From Avipropionibacterium sp050157065 (lineage in GTDB: Bacteria > Actinomycetota > Actinomycetes > Propionibacteriales > Propionibacteriaceae), in assembly GCA_050157065.1 (NCBI GenBank), contig CP189573.1: a stretch of DNA of 64,000 bases; one strand, 5' to 3'. Shown here one piece after another: positions 49,318 through 57,866 of the stretch. The stretch's first letter is position 1; each line of letters opens with the position of its first letter. The notes beneath the pieces are model-generated. The model was not told where the DNA came from. It saw only the letters and a program-made list of their open reading frames with translations, and ran no database searches. The translations under genes were made by a program, and so were the position numbers.

Positions 49318-51483
49318 ATGGCCCTCCAGCCCGAACCCCGCTACGCCTTCCGCGACCGACTCCGCACCGTCCACCGTCCGGGACGCCGTGACCCCGAGGC
49401 CGCAGCCGCTCCCGCCGAGGTGGTGATCGACGACCGCTGGCGGATCGTCGTCCCCGCGGACGCGGATCCGCTGCTCGACCACGCCGCCCGCGACCTGCAG
49501 GACCACCTGCGCACCAGCATGGGGGTGTCGTTGGCGATCGGCCCGGACGACGGCTCCCACCCCGGACCCGTGATCAGGATCCGCCTCGCCGACGGCACGG
49601 ACGCCTCGGACGGACGGCCCGGCGACGACGAGCGGGCGCACACGATCGACGTCGGCACCGAGGAGGTCGTGCTGACCGGCCGCGGCCCCAAGGGTGCCGC
49701 CCGTGCCGCGTACCACCTGGAAGACCTGCTCAACCTGCGCGGCGGGCCGTACCTGACACCGGGCCGGACCACCCGCGAGCCGCGGTTCGGGGTGCGGATG
49801 ACGCACTCCGGCTACGGGCTGGACGAGTTCCCCGACGAGTACTTGGCGCAACTCGCCCATCAGGGGATGGACGCGATCCTGCTGTTCGTCTCGGCACCCG
49901 ACCGGACACCGGACGGGACGATCAACCGCGATCCCGCCCAGCACAGCAAAGGCCGTCACCAACGCTTCGCCGAGATCGCCGACCGAGCTGCCCGACACGG
50001 TCTCGACACCTACCTGTACGCATACTTCCACTCCGACCGGCCGGTCCACCCCGACGACCCGGGCGCCGAGCGGTTCTACGAGGAGACGTACGGCTCGGTG
50101 TTCGCGGTGTGCCCACAGGCCAAGGGAATCGTGCTGGTCGGCGAATCGGTCGAGTTCCCCAGCCATGATCAACGCACCACCGGACGGATGCGGCTCGACC
50201 CGGTGCCCGGTGGGCTGCCGGATCCGCGACCGAGCCCGGGCTGGTGGCCGTGCGAGGACTACCCGCAGTGGGTCAGCCTGGTCCGCGACAGTTGCCGCAA
50301 GTACGCACCAGACGCCGAGATCATCTTCTGGACCTACAACTGGGGTTGGGCACCGGAGGCTGAACGGCTCGCGCTGATCAACGCACTGCCCGAGGACGTG
50401 ACGGTGCAGGCGACGTTCGAGATGTTCGAGAAGTTCAGCCACGACGGGGTGACCAACACCTGCGTCGACTACACCGCCTCCCGCGTCGGGCCCGGACCGT
50501 ACTTCGCCTCGGAGGCTGCGGCCGCGCACGCGCGTGGGCTGCGGCTCGGCGCCCAGGCCAACACCGGCGGCCTGTCGTGGGACTTCGGCGTGATCCCGTA
50601 CCAGCCGATCCCGCAGCACTGGGCGAAGCGTCACGCCGCGATCAACCGAGCCCGCGAGGACTGGGGCCTGACGGTGCTGATGGAGAACCACCACTACGGC
50701 TACTGGCCGAGCATCGTCGGCGAACTGGCCAGCTCCAACTACCACTCCCCGGCGCCCGAGCCGGACGACTTCCTGGCCGCGGTGGCCCGACGTGACTTCG
50801 GGCCGGGTGCCGACGCGGCGATCGCCGGTTGGCGGGCCTGGAGTGAGGCGATCACCGACTACGTCCCGACCAACGCCGACCAGTACGGGCCGTTCCGGAT
50901 CGGGCCCAGCTACCCTATGACGCTGTTCACGAACCCGCGACCCATCGCCCAGCCGGAGGCGATGTTCGGCGATCGGATCGTCACCACGCCGTACAACCCC
51001 GACATCGCCGGCCACACGCCCAAGACCGCGCCGATTCGTCGCGTACCGGCCGAGATCACCAGCCTGCAACGGATGCTGACCACCTGGCGGTCGGGGACCG
51101 AGCATCTGGCCGCCGCCGCCGCAGCCGCCCCGGACCGACTCCGCGACGAGGCCGATCGGATGGTGAACCTCGGTCGCTACGTCGAGCACTGTCTGACCAC
51201 CACGATCCACACCAAGCAGTGGTGGCTGGCCAAGGGCCGACTGTTGCAGGAGCCCGACCCGACGCGGGCCGAGGCGATCCTGGACGAGCTGCGGGCGATC
51301 GGTGAGGCCGAGTACGCCAACGCCGAGGCTGCCATCGGCTGCACCGAACTGGATTCCCGGCTGGGGTGGGAACCGTCGATGGAGTACCTCGGCGACGCCA
51401 CCCACATCCGCTGGAAGCTGGCCCACCTGCGCAACGCCCTCGACGTCGAACTGCCCAGGTACGCCGTCACCGTGCACGCCTGA
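49318..51483 (+). CDS. Putative glycosidase, GH67/GH20-N-like (paralogue of the 45176-47899 gene)
   Basis: 721 residues; GAAGGA precedes the ATG. The N-terminal alpha/beta domain (RWRIVVPADADPLLDHAARD, GRGPKGAARAAYHLEDLL, GGPYLTPGRTTREPRFG) leads to a TIM barrel (YLAQLAHQGMDAILLFVSAP, IVLVGESVEFPS, IIFWTYNWGWAP, MENHHYGYWPSIVGEL) and a helical C-terminus. GPYL..G..TR.P, the LAHQG/LAHEG block and the VGE/IGE glutamate are shared with the other large gene. No signal peptide. It lies 86 bases after LplB and is probably co-transcribed. Family number and substrate unknown. Confidence 0.65.
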   Translation: MALQPEPRYAFRDRLRTVHRPGRRDPEAAAAPAEVVIDDRWRIVVPADADPLLDHAARDLQDHLRTSMGVSLAIGPDDGSHPGPVIRIRLADGTDASDGRPGDDERAHTIDVGTEEVVLTGRGPKGAARAAYHLEDLLNLRGGPYLTPGRTTREPRFGVRMTHSGYGLDEFPDEYLAQLAHQGMDAILLFVSAPDRTPDGTINRDPAQHSKGRHQRFAEIADRAARHGLDTYLYAYFHSDRPVHPDDPGAERFYEETYGSVFAVCPQAKGIVLVGESVEFPSHDQRTTGRMRLDPVPGGLPDPRPSPGWWPCEDYPQWVSLVRDSCRKYAPDAEIIFWTYNWGWAPEAERLALINALPEDVTVQATFEMFEKFSHDGVTNTCVDYTASRVGPGPYFASEAAAAHARGLRLGAQANTGGLSWDFGVIPYQPIPQHWAKRHAAINRAREDWGLTVLMENHHYGYWPSIVGELASSNYHSPAPEPDDFLAAVARRDFGPGADAAIAGWRAWSEAITDYVPTNADQYGPFRIGPSYPMTLFTNPRPIAQPEAMFGDRIVTTPYNPDIAGHTPKTAPIRRVPAEITSLQRMLTTWRSGTEHLAAAAAAAPDRLRDEADRMVNLGRYVEHCLTTTIHTKQWWLAKGRLLQEPDPTRAEAILDELRAIGEAEYANAEAAIGCTELDSRLGWEPSMEYLGDATHIRWKLAHLRNALDVELPRYAVTVHA

Positions 51484-51505
51484 GATGCCGGCGCCACACG
51501 ATCGG

Positions 51506-51531
51506 TCGGGCGTTCCCGCGGGAACGCCCGA
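51506..51531. terminator. Bidirectional terminator: 26-bp perfect palindrome
   Basis: The half-site TCGGGCGTTCCCG is followed directly by its reverse complement, and CGATCGGTC flanks it as a direct repeat (51500-51508, 51530-51538). It fills the gap between the convergent glycosidase and dcd genes. Confidence 0.75.
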
Positions 51532-51535
51532 TCGG

Positions 51536-52117
51536 TCAGGAGGTGATCTCGGTGCGGTGGAAGTTGAGGTGTGACTTGCTGGCGGTCGGGCCGCGCTGCC
51601 CCTGGTAACGCGAGCCGTACTTGGCCGAGCCGTACGGATTCTCCGTCGGCGAGGACAGCGCGAAGAAGCAGAGCTGGCCGATCTTCATGCCGGGCCACAG
51701 CTTGATCGGCAACGTCGCCACGTTCGACAGCTCCAAGGTGACGTGGCCGGAGAACCCGGGGTCGATGAAGCCGGCAGTGGAGTGGGTCAGCAGCCCGAGT
51801 CTGCCCAGTGACGACTTGCCCTCCAGTCGGGCGGCCACGTCGACGCCGAGGGACACCACCTCGTACGTGGAGGCCAGCACGAACTCGCCGGGATGCAGGA
51901 TGAACGCCTCGTCACCCGACACCTCGATCGGCCGGGTCAGCTCCGGCTGCTCCTCGGCCGGGTCGATGTGGGGGTACCGGTGGTTCTCGAAGGTCCGGAA
52001 GAACCGGTCCATCCGGACGTCCACGCTGGAGGGTTGCACCATCTCCGGCGTCCACGGGTCCAGCCCGATCCGACCGGAGTCGATCCCGGCGCGGATGTCA
52101 CGATCCGACAGCAGCAT
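51536..52117 (-). CDS. dcd: dCTP deaminase (probably dUMP-forming)
   Basis: 193 residues, starting MLLSDRDIRAGIDSGRIGLD; longer in-frame starts are rejected because the leaderless box sits before this ATG. Key regions are MVQPSSVDVRMDRFF, LHPGEFVLASTYE and THSTAGFIDPGFSGHVTLEL with the catalytic Glu/Arg environment of the Dcd/Dut family. The actinobacterial form commonly carries out both deamination and diphosphate removal to give dUMP; I infer the same here from length and lineage. Confidence 0.95.
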   Translation of the reverse strand: MLLSDRDIRAGIDSGRIGLDPWTPEMVQPSSVDVRMDRFFRTFENHRYPHIDPAEEQPELTRPIEVSGDEAFILHPGEFVLASTYEVVSLGVDVAARLEGKSSLGRLGLLTHSTAGFIDPGFSGHVTLELSNVATLPIKLWPGMKIGQLCFFALSSPTENPYGSAKYGSRYQGQRGPTASKSHLNFHRTEITS

Positions 52118-52124
52118 GTGCGGC

Positions 52125-52130
52125 AGGTTA
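52125..52130 (-). promoter_or_regulatory. -10 box of dcd (leaderless start)
   Basis: TAACCT on the minus strand, seven bases before the ATG at 52117. No ribosome site. Confidence 0.55.
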
Positions 52131-52183
52131 TCCGACACCGAGGTACCCCCGCACACCGTCACGCTCGCCGGTACGATCCCCGC

Positions 52184-52279
52184 CACGTTCCCCGAGCTTG
52201 TCGACACGTTCCCCGAGCCTCCCCGTCACGTTCCCCGAGCGTGTCGAGGGGTCCGAGGCGTCTCGACAGGCTCGACGGG
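52184..52279. repeat. CACGTTCCCCGAGC repeats and a TCTCGACAGGCTCGA element
   Basis: CACGTTCCCCGAGC occurs at 52184, 52205 and 52227, spaced 21-22 bases apart. TCTCGACAGGCTCGACGGG follows at 52261. These are REP-like sequences in the upstream region of dcd. Confidence 0.75.
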
Positions 52280-52304
52280 CGTGAGGAGCATGCCCGACGG
52301 GTAC

Positions 52305-52740
52305 GAAGAGGGGCCGGGCTCGTCGAGGGGGCAGCTGGAGAGGGGCCGGGCTCGCCGAGAGGGCAGTTGGAGAGGCACCACCCCACCCAGAGGACAGTAG
52401 GAGAGGCAAACGGCCGCGAATTGGGTCTCCGACTGCCCGCTCGGTGAACGACCTGGCCTCTCGACGCGCTCGACGGGCGTGAAGAGCGTCCAGCGCTCGT
52501 CGAGGGACAGTTGGAGAGGCACCACCCCACCGAGAGGGCTGTAGGAGAGGCACCACCCCACCGAGAGGGCAGTAGGAGAGGCACCACCCCACCGAAAGGG
52601 CAGTAGGAGAGGCACCACCCCACCGAAAGGGCAGTAGGAGAGGCACCACCCCACCGAGAGGACAGTTGGAGAGGCAAACGGCCGCGAATTGGGTCTCCGA
52701 CTGCCCGCTCGGTGAACGACCTGGCCTCTCGACGAGCTCA
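52305..52740. repeat. 31-bp tandem repeats and a flanking direct duplication
   Basis: A 31-base unit beginning GGAGAGGCACCACCCCACC is repeated five times without spacers (52513-52667), with another copy at 52369-52399 and older variants from 52305. A block of roughly 100 bases (52369-52467) is repeated almost exactly at 52637-52735, including GGCCGCGAATTGGGTCTCCG. Frames through it spell only repeat peptides. There is no spacer variation, so it is not a CRISPR. No gene is seen from 52118 to 52855. Confidence 0.9.
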
Positions 52741-52827
52741 CTGGACGTGGAAGGGATCGACGGGCGTAACCAGCCTCAGCACGACAGGCATGTCCAAACC
52801 CCGAGCTGTTCGAGGGATCCGGGGGCG

Positions 52828-52846
52828 TCTCGACAAGCTCGACGGG
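52828..52846. repeat. TCTCGACAAGCTCGACGGG element
   Basis: Same REP-like core as at 52261, 52459, 52727 and 43795. It lies ten bases past the AI-2E gene stop. Confidence 0.65.
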
Positions 52847-52855
52847 GGGCGGATG

Positions 52856-54259
52856 TCAGGTCGACTCGCCGGGTCTCTCCGGTGGCGGCGGGTCGGCGGC
52901 AGGCTCCGGGGCCGGGGGCGCGGCAGGCTCCGGGGCCGGGGGCGCGGCAGGCTCCGGGGCCGGGGGCGCGGCAGGCTCCGGGGCCGGGGGCGCGGCAGGC
53001 TCAGGGGCCGGGGCCGCGGCTGTCTGCGGGGCCGGGGCCGCGGCTGTCTGCGGGGCCGGGTCCGTCGGGGGTTCGGCCGGCGTGGCGGGCCGCTGGCGAC
53101 GACGGCGTACGGGAACCCGCGGTCTGGCCATCGCCTCCCGCGGGTTGCTGGAGATGAAGGCGTTGATCCACTGCGACCGGGGATCACCGTCGACCAACAT
53201 CGTCTTGACGAACAACGTCATCGGCAGTGCCAACAGGGCGCCCAGCGGGCCGAGCACGAACGCCCAGAACGCCAAGGACAGGAACGAGATCGCCGGTGTC
53301 ACGCCCACCGCGTCCCCGGTGAACTTGGGTTGGATGATCACCTGCACGACCACGTTCAGCACGCTGTACAGGATGATCACCCCGACCATGGTGGTGACGC
53401 CACCGTCGAGCAACCCGAGCAGCGCCGGCGGGATCAGCCCGAGGACGAACCCGATGTTGGGGATGAAGTTGGTGATGAACGACACCAGACCCCACAACAT
53501 CGCCAACGGCACGCCCAACATGTACAGCCCGACGGTGTCGAGCACCGCAACGATCAACCCGAAGATCGTCGACACCAACCAGTACCGGCGCACCCCGGAC
53601 GCGAACGCGTCGAGTGATGCCGCGAAGGCGGGCTGGGCCTTGGCCGTCAGCTCCAGCCGACGTGGGATGTCCATCGCATCGACCGCCAGGAAGAACATCA
53701 CGGTGATCAGGAAGACGATGATGCTGGTCGCACCGAGCACCTGGTCCAACGTCGAGCGGGCGATGCCGGCCAGACTGGTCGGGTCGACCCCGCCGGCCAG
53801 CCGGTCGAGCTGGTCCTGATCGATGCCGAGGCTCGCCAGCCACGCGAGGGCGTCGTTGTAGAGGGCGATGAACTTGTCGGTGTAACGCGGCATCTGGATC
53901 GCCAGCTGGGCGATCGACAGCGACAGGGCCGCCATCAGGCCGAGCACGACGGCGTACAGGATCACCAGGCAGACCATGGCAGCCACGATCCGCGGGACCC
54001 GCTTGGAGACCAGCCAGCGCTGCAACGGGTGTGCGGTGATCACCAGGGTGAGCGCGAGGAAGGTCGGGGCGACGATGTCGGCCACCGCCCGCATCCCGGC
54101 GACGGCGACCACCACCGCGGCAGCCCCGACGAGCAGCATCCATGCCCGCGCCGGGCCGCCGGAGGACGGCGCCGTCGTGACCGTTCCCGACCGCCCGGCG
54201 TTGCTCGCCCCGGCGCCCGGGCGCCCGGGAGTCGCCGCGTTGCCTCGCGCAGATGTCAT
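52856..54259 (-). CDS. AI-2E-family transporter (PerM/YdiK-like) with Pro/Ala repeat tail
   Basis: 467 residues, about eight membrane helices. Family features include FLALTLVITAHPLQRWL, FITNFIPNIGFVLGLIPPAL and the late stretch VQVIIQPKFTGDAVGVTPAISF. Members export small molecules or act as Na+/H+ antiporters, and the name does not prove AI-2 export. The last 75 residues are PAPEPAAP repeats coded by 24-base units. AGGA lies six bases before the ATG. Confidence 0.9.
   Translation of the reverse strand: MTSARGNAATPGRPGAGASNAGRSGTVTTAPSSGGPARAWMLLVGAAAVVVAVAGMRAVADIVAPTFLALTLVITAHPLQRWLVSKRVPRIVAAMVCLVILYAVVLGLMAALSLSIAQLAIQMPRYTDKFIALYNDALAWLASLGIDQDQLDRLAGGVDPTSLAGIARSTLDQVLGATSIIVFLITVMFFLAVDAMDIPRRLELTAKAQPAFAASLDAFASGVRRYWLVSTIFGLIVAVLDTVGLYMLGVPLAMLWGLVSFITNFIPNIGFVLGLIPPALLGLLDGGVTTMVGVIILYSVLNVVVQVIIQPKFTGDAVGVTPAISFLSLAFWAFVLGPLGALLALPMTLFVKTMLVDGDPRSQWINAFISSNPREAMARPRVPVRRRRQRPATPAEPPTDPAPQTAAAPAPQTAAAPAPEPAAPPAPEPAAPPAPEPAAPPAPEPAAPPAPEPAADPPPPERPGEST
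52898..53065 (-). repeat. 24-bp tandem repeats coding the AI-2E protein tail
   Basis: Seven in-frame units: five beginning GGCAGGCTC on the plus strand (52898, 52922, 52946, 52970, 52994) and two GGCTGTCTGCG variants (53018, 53042). Copy number probably varies between strains. Confidence 0.9.
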
Positions 54260-54375
54260 GGTCGGATCCTAATGACTTCGCAGCACCGGAACGCGCTCCG
54301 CCCATCCGGGATGCCGCCGAGGCCCACCCCGCTGCACCCCGAGCCGACCCGTACCGCGACGGTACGGCCGCCCCG

Positions 54376-54440
54376 TGACAAGCCCGTCACGGGCCCTTCA
54401 CGAACCCCTCACGAGCCCCTCACGAACCCGTCACGCGGTG
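54376..54440. repeat. Six 11-bp phased repeats between the DUF2207 and AI-2E genes
   Basis: TCACG followed by RRCCC recurs every 11 bases at 54387, 54398, 54409, 54420 and 54431, with a diverged first copy (TGACAAGCCCG) at 54376. It ends at the DUF2207 stop and lies about 120 bases upstream of the AI-2E start. Confidence 0.8.
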
Positions 54441-56378
54441 TCACCAGCCGCCGCCACCGCCACCACCGACGCCGCCACCGACCGAACCGCCCGAGAAGCC
54501 GGAACCACCGGAGGATGCGGCGGCCTGTGCGGCCACCCCGGCCACACCGGAGCCGGTGGTGAAGCTGGAGAACGAGCTCAGCGAGTTGGCGGCCCAGAAG
54601 GAGCCGTACCCGGTGGCGTACCAGGTGGGTTCGGGTACGGGCCGGCCCGCGGCTGCGGCGTCGGCGAACACCTTGGTCCAGTGGTCGGCCACCCCGAACG
54701 CCATCGCGTACGGCAGGTAGCGGGAGAAGATGTCGTTCTCGGCCTCGAACTTCAGCTGGTCCCCCTCCGCCGTCGCGAGGTACTCCCGGAACCCGAGGAC
54801 CTGGGCGAGCACGGCGGTCCCGGCAGCGGTACGAGCAGGCGCGAACCACGCGGCGATGAGGACAGCGACCCCCACCAGCGCGACACCGATGCCGAGGATC
54901 CCGACCCCGACGGTCAGGCCGAGCAGGAGAAGCAGGGCCAGACCGAGCACGATGATCCCGACGCCGGACAGCGCCCAGCGGGTCCGGACACGTTGCGGGG
55001 AGTCACGGAACCACCCCAGCTCGACCACCCGGTCGTACAGCGACGACTGGGTCTTCCCCATCGCGGCGGCGAGTTCGGTGCCGATCTCGTCCAGCCGGAC
55101 CGAGTCCTGGTCGTCGGCGAACACGCCGTGCAGGATGTCCTTCTCGAACTCGAGCAACTCCCGATCGTCCAGGACGGCGTCGGGCGTGCGGTGCAGTCGC
55201 CAGCGCGGGTCGTCGGTACCGGTGCCGAGCTCGTCGGGCCCGAGGTCCTCGATCCGCAGATGCCCCCGTACGGCAAGGTCGACGATGGTGGCACTCACGT
55301 CGGCGGGATGGGCGACCTCGTCGAGCAGTGTGCCCGCCGCGCCGGGCCGGACGTCATCGGGTGGGGTGAACCGGACCGCCACCGCCGTCTTCGCCGCCGG
55401 TCCCACGTCCGGGCCGGCTGCGTCCGGACCGGCTGCGTCCGAGCCGGCTGCGTCGAGGCCACGCGCGTCCGGGTCGTTGGGGGCCAGCCCGGGCGTGACG
55501 CCCTGGTACGCCTGGTCGCGGCCCCGCCGACGGGCGAGCCAGATCACCCCACCGACCCCGCCGAGCCCGAGGACGCCGGCGCCGATCGTGGCGGGAGTGG
55601 CGTAACCGAGGAAGTTGGCCGGGGTCACGCGGTGGGTGAGGATCGGCTGCACGCCACCGAAGGCACCTGCGGGGTGGGCGGTCACGATGGTCATCCCCTC
55701 GCCCGGCTGCAGCCCCACCTGGGTGAACACGGCGACCTCACCGTCGGCCTGCGCCTGCTCCGGCTGGCAGCTGATGTCGCTGCCGGACCCACCGACGTAG
55801 CAGGCGGCCTGCAGTACCTCCGCACCGGTGTTGAGCTCGATCCGGACGTCGCGGATCTCCACCTCCCAGCCGGTCCCGATCGCGTTCCAGTAGATCTCGT
55901 CCTCCCCGTTCGGTCCGACGTCGGAGGTCGGGATGCCCGCGACCGTGTAACTGATCCGGTAGTCCTGTGGGCCCTCCACCTCGACGTCCTCGTCACCGAC
56001 CCGGACCTCGAGGCCGTCCGAGCCGGATTCGGTCCGAAGGTCGGCCGGCGCACCGCTCGGCGAGCTGGCGGTGATGTCGCTGTACTCGAGGACGCGGTAG
56101 TGGTCGGGGTCGTCGGCGATCTCCTGCCGGGTGACGAAGGTGAGGTACGGCCCGTGGCCCGGCTCGTCGGCGAAGTCGAAGGTGAAGTCGAGGTCGACCC
56201 GCATCGTGCCGTCCGGCTGCAGGGTGGCCACCATCTGGTACCGGGTGATGGACCAGTCGTCGGTGTCGGCCCGGGCCGAGCTGGCGGGCACCAGCGAGGT
56301 GGCGGGTGCCAGCAGGCCGAGCACCGCTCCGATCAGCAGCAGCCGTACGAGTGGACGCTTCGCGACGGAGTCAACCAT
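54441..56378 (-). CDS. DUF2207-family membrane protein
   Basis: 645 residues from the ATG at 56378 (leaderless box ahead). A signal peptide (LLLIGAVLGLLAPATSLVPA) is followed by an exported DUF2207 domain of about 200 residues (YQMVATLQPDGTMRVDLDFT), a membrane helix near residue 260, a cytoplasmic winged-helix-like part (ATIVDLAVRGHLRIEDLGPD), two more helices and a Gly-rich end (VGGGVGGGGGGGW). Such proteins are widespread in actinobacteria and unexplained. It is near the envelope cluster but has its own promoter. Confidence 0.88.
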   Translation of the reverse strand: MVDSVAKRPLVRLLLIGAVLGLLAPATSLVPASSARADTDDWSITRYQMVATLQPDGTMRVDLDFTFDFADEPGHGPYLTFVTRQEIADDPDHYRVLEYSDITASSPSGAPADLRTESGSDGLEVRVGDEDVEVEGPQDYRISYTVAGIPTSDVGPNGEDEIYWNAIGTGWEVEIRDVRIELNTGAEVLQAACYVGGSGSDISCQPEQAQADGEVAVFTQVGLQPGEGMTIVTAHPAGAFGGVQPILTHRVTPANFLGYATPATIGAGVLGLGGVGGVIWLARRRGRDQAYQGVTPGLAPNDPDARGLDAAGSDAAGPDAAGPDVGPAAKTAVAVRFTPPDDVRPGAAGTLLDEVAHPADVSATIVDLAVRGHLRIEDLGPDELGTGTDDPRWRLHRTPDAVLDDRELLEFEKDILHGVFADDQDSVRLDEIGTELAAAMGKTQSSLYDRVVELGWFRDSPQRVRTRWALSGVGIIVLGLALLLLLGLTVGVGILGIGVALVGVAVLIAAWFAPARTAAGTAVLAQVLGFREYLATAEGDQLKFEAENDIFSRYLPYAMAFGVADHWTKVFADAAAAGRPVPEPTWYATGYGSFWAANSLSSFSSFTTGSGVAGVAAQAAASSGGSGFSGGSVGGGVGGGGGGGW

Positions 56379-56385
56379 GCCGTCG

Positions 56386-56391
56386 ATGGTA
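56386..56391 (-). promoter_or_regulatory. -10 box of the DUF2207 gene (leaderless start)
   Basis: TACCAT on the minus strand, seven bases before the ATG at 56378. Confidence 0.55.
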
Positions 56392-56446
56392 TGCGGCTGC
56401 CAGTCACCGCAACCCGGTGTGCGCCCGCGACGTGAGTCGTACGGGA

Positions 56447-57760
56447 TCAGTTCCCGAAGCCGCGGCGGACCTCGAAGCGCTGTTCGCCGTACGAGACCAC
56501 CTGGCCCTCGCGGACCCGCACCACGTCGCCCGGTGCGCACGGCTCGAACTTGCCGGTCGTGGTGGCGATGGCCGACCCGTTGGTCGAGCCGCGGTCCATC
56601 ACGTACGCACCGCGGGTGTCGACGCCGACGGCGATGTGGGTCTTGGAGACGGTACGGGAGGTGTCGGACACCTTGACCAGTTCGGCCCCCTCCTCGCCGG
56701 CGCGGGGCTGCGGGTTGCGACCGATCAGCACCAGTGACTCGACGTCGACCTGACGCCCGTCACCGAGCACGATGTACCACCCCTGGTCAGGCTTGCGTTG
56801 GTTGCCGACCCGCTGCACGAGCCTGGTCGACTCGACCTCCTCGGGCGACGCCTGGGAGGCGGCCACCCCGAAGGTCGGCATCGGGCCGGTGGCGGACCCC
56901 GCACCACCGGAGGTGCCCGGACCACCAGGCGCACCCGCACCGCCCCCCGGTGGGGCGCCATGGCCCATCGGGCCGCCGGGCTGTGCCGGACCACCCGGTC
57001 GGGCGAACGGGTCGCGGGTCGGCCGATCGGGGCCACCGGCAGACGGTGCGCTGGTGGGGAAGCCGCCCTGCTGCTGCCCGGGGAAGCCACCCGACTGCTG
57101 GCCCGGGAAGCCGCCCGGCTGCTGTCCGGAGCCCTGGAAGCCCTGGAAGCCCTGGTCGCCCTGACGGTTGTCGTCGGGGCCTCCCCCGTACGGCGCAGAT
57201 CCGCCGTACCCGCCGGACTGGCCGACGCCACCGGGGCCGGGCGGCAGATTCGTCTCGGGGCCCACCGCTCGGCGCGCCCCCGCTCCGGCGAACTCCGACG
57301 TGGCGGGGCTCGCCTGCCGGGCGTTGATGACGACGGCGCGGGCGGCCAGGTCGTGCCAACCCTGCCGTCGCGGGTGCAGCATGAGCAGGATCACCATGAT
57401 GATGAGGCCGATGCTGGTCATGCCGAGCCCCAGCAGGATCAGCAACCGGATGATCGCGCGGGCCCAGCCGATCGGCCGGCCGTGCTCGACGCCGACGACC
57501 TCGAGTTGCATCAGCCGCATCCCCGGGCTGGCACCGCGGGTGCCCTGGGTCCAGCACAGCACGACCCACCAGCCGATGCTCAGCACACCGGCGGCGATGG
57601 CGAGCACCAGCCGTACGTCGTTGCTCGGGACCATCACGTACGCGGCACCGACACCGCCCAGCAGCAGAGCCGGGATGACGCTGTCGATGACGTAGGCGAG
57701 GATGCGGCGACCCGGCGCCCCGGCCGATATCCCCGGCGGGAAGCCGGCATTGCTGCTCAT
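56447..57760 (-). CDS. RDD-domain membrane protein fused to an FHA domain
   Basis: 437 residues; AAGGGAGC precedes the ATG at 57760. Residues of about 15-150 are an RDD domain with three to four helices (GRRILAYVIDSVIPALLLGG, RGASPGMRLMQLEVVG). A 170-residue Gly/Gln/Pro-rich linker has GGFPGQQ repeats. The C-terminal FHA domain shows the phosphothreonine-binding residues (VLIGRNPQPR, TVSKTHIAV, DRGSTNGSAI). It should read Ser/Thr kinase signals at the membrane. Downstream of the TgpA-like gene in the envelope cluster. Confidence 0.92.
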   Translation of the reverse strand: MSSNAGFPPGISAGAPGRRILAYVIDSVIPALLLGGVGAAYVMVPSNDVRLVLAIAAGVLSIGWWVVLCWTQGTRGASPGMRLMQLEVVGVEHGRPIGWARAIIRLLILLGLGMTSIGLIIMVILLMLHPRRQGWHDLAARAVVINARQASPATSEFAGAGARRAVGPETNLPPGPGGVGQSGGYGGSAPYGGGPDDNRQGDQGFQGFQGSGQQPGGFPGQQSGGFPGQQQGGFPTSAPSAGGPDRPTRDPFARPGGPAQPGGPMGHGAPPGGGAGAPGGPGTSGGAGSATGPMPTFGVAASQASPEEVESTRLVQRVGNQRKPDQGWYIVLGDGRQVDVESLVLIGRNPQPRAGEEGAELVKVSDTSRTVSKTHIAVGVDTRGAYVMDRGSTNGSAIATTTGKFEPCAPGDVVRVREGQVVSYGEQRFEVRRGFGN

Positions 57761-57866
57761 GGGGGTGCTCCCTTCGGTCGGGTGGGTGCGGGTCGAGACT
57801 GGCACACCTCGGCGTCACATCTTCCCAGATCCGCGACCTGACGTGCACGTCGGGCCGCGGCCCGGG

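Noticed and set aside
48481..51483. Treating the 1000-codon frame that runs through lplB in another phase as one fused protein
   Set aside because: Only its last 721 codons match the glycosidase; the first part is an out-of-frame reading of lplB, and a ribosome site precedes the ATG at 49318.
52305..52740. Possible CRISPR array
   Set aside because: The 31-base units follow each other without spacers, and no cas genes are near.
52128..52741. Open frames of about 170 residues on the minus strand (peptides rich in WGGASPTAL-type repeats)
   Set aside because: They are translations of the tandem repeats in all three frames and lack a plausible start or family.
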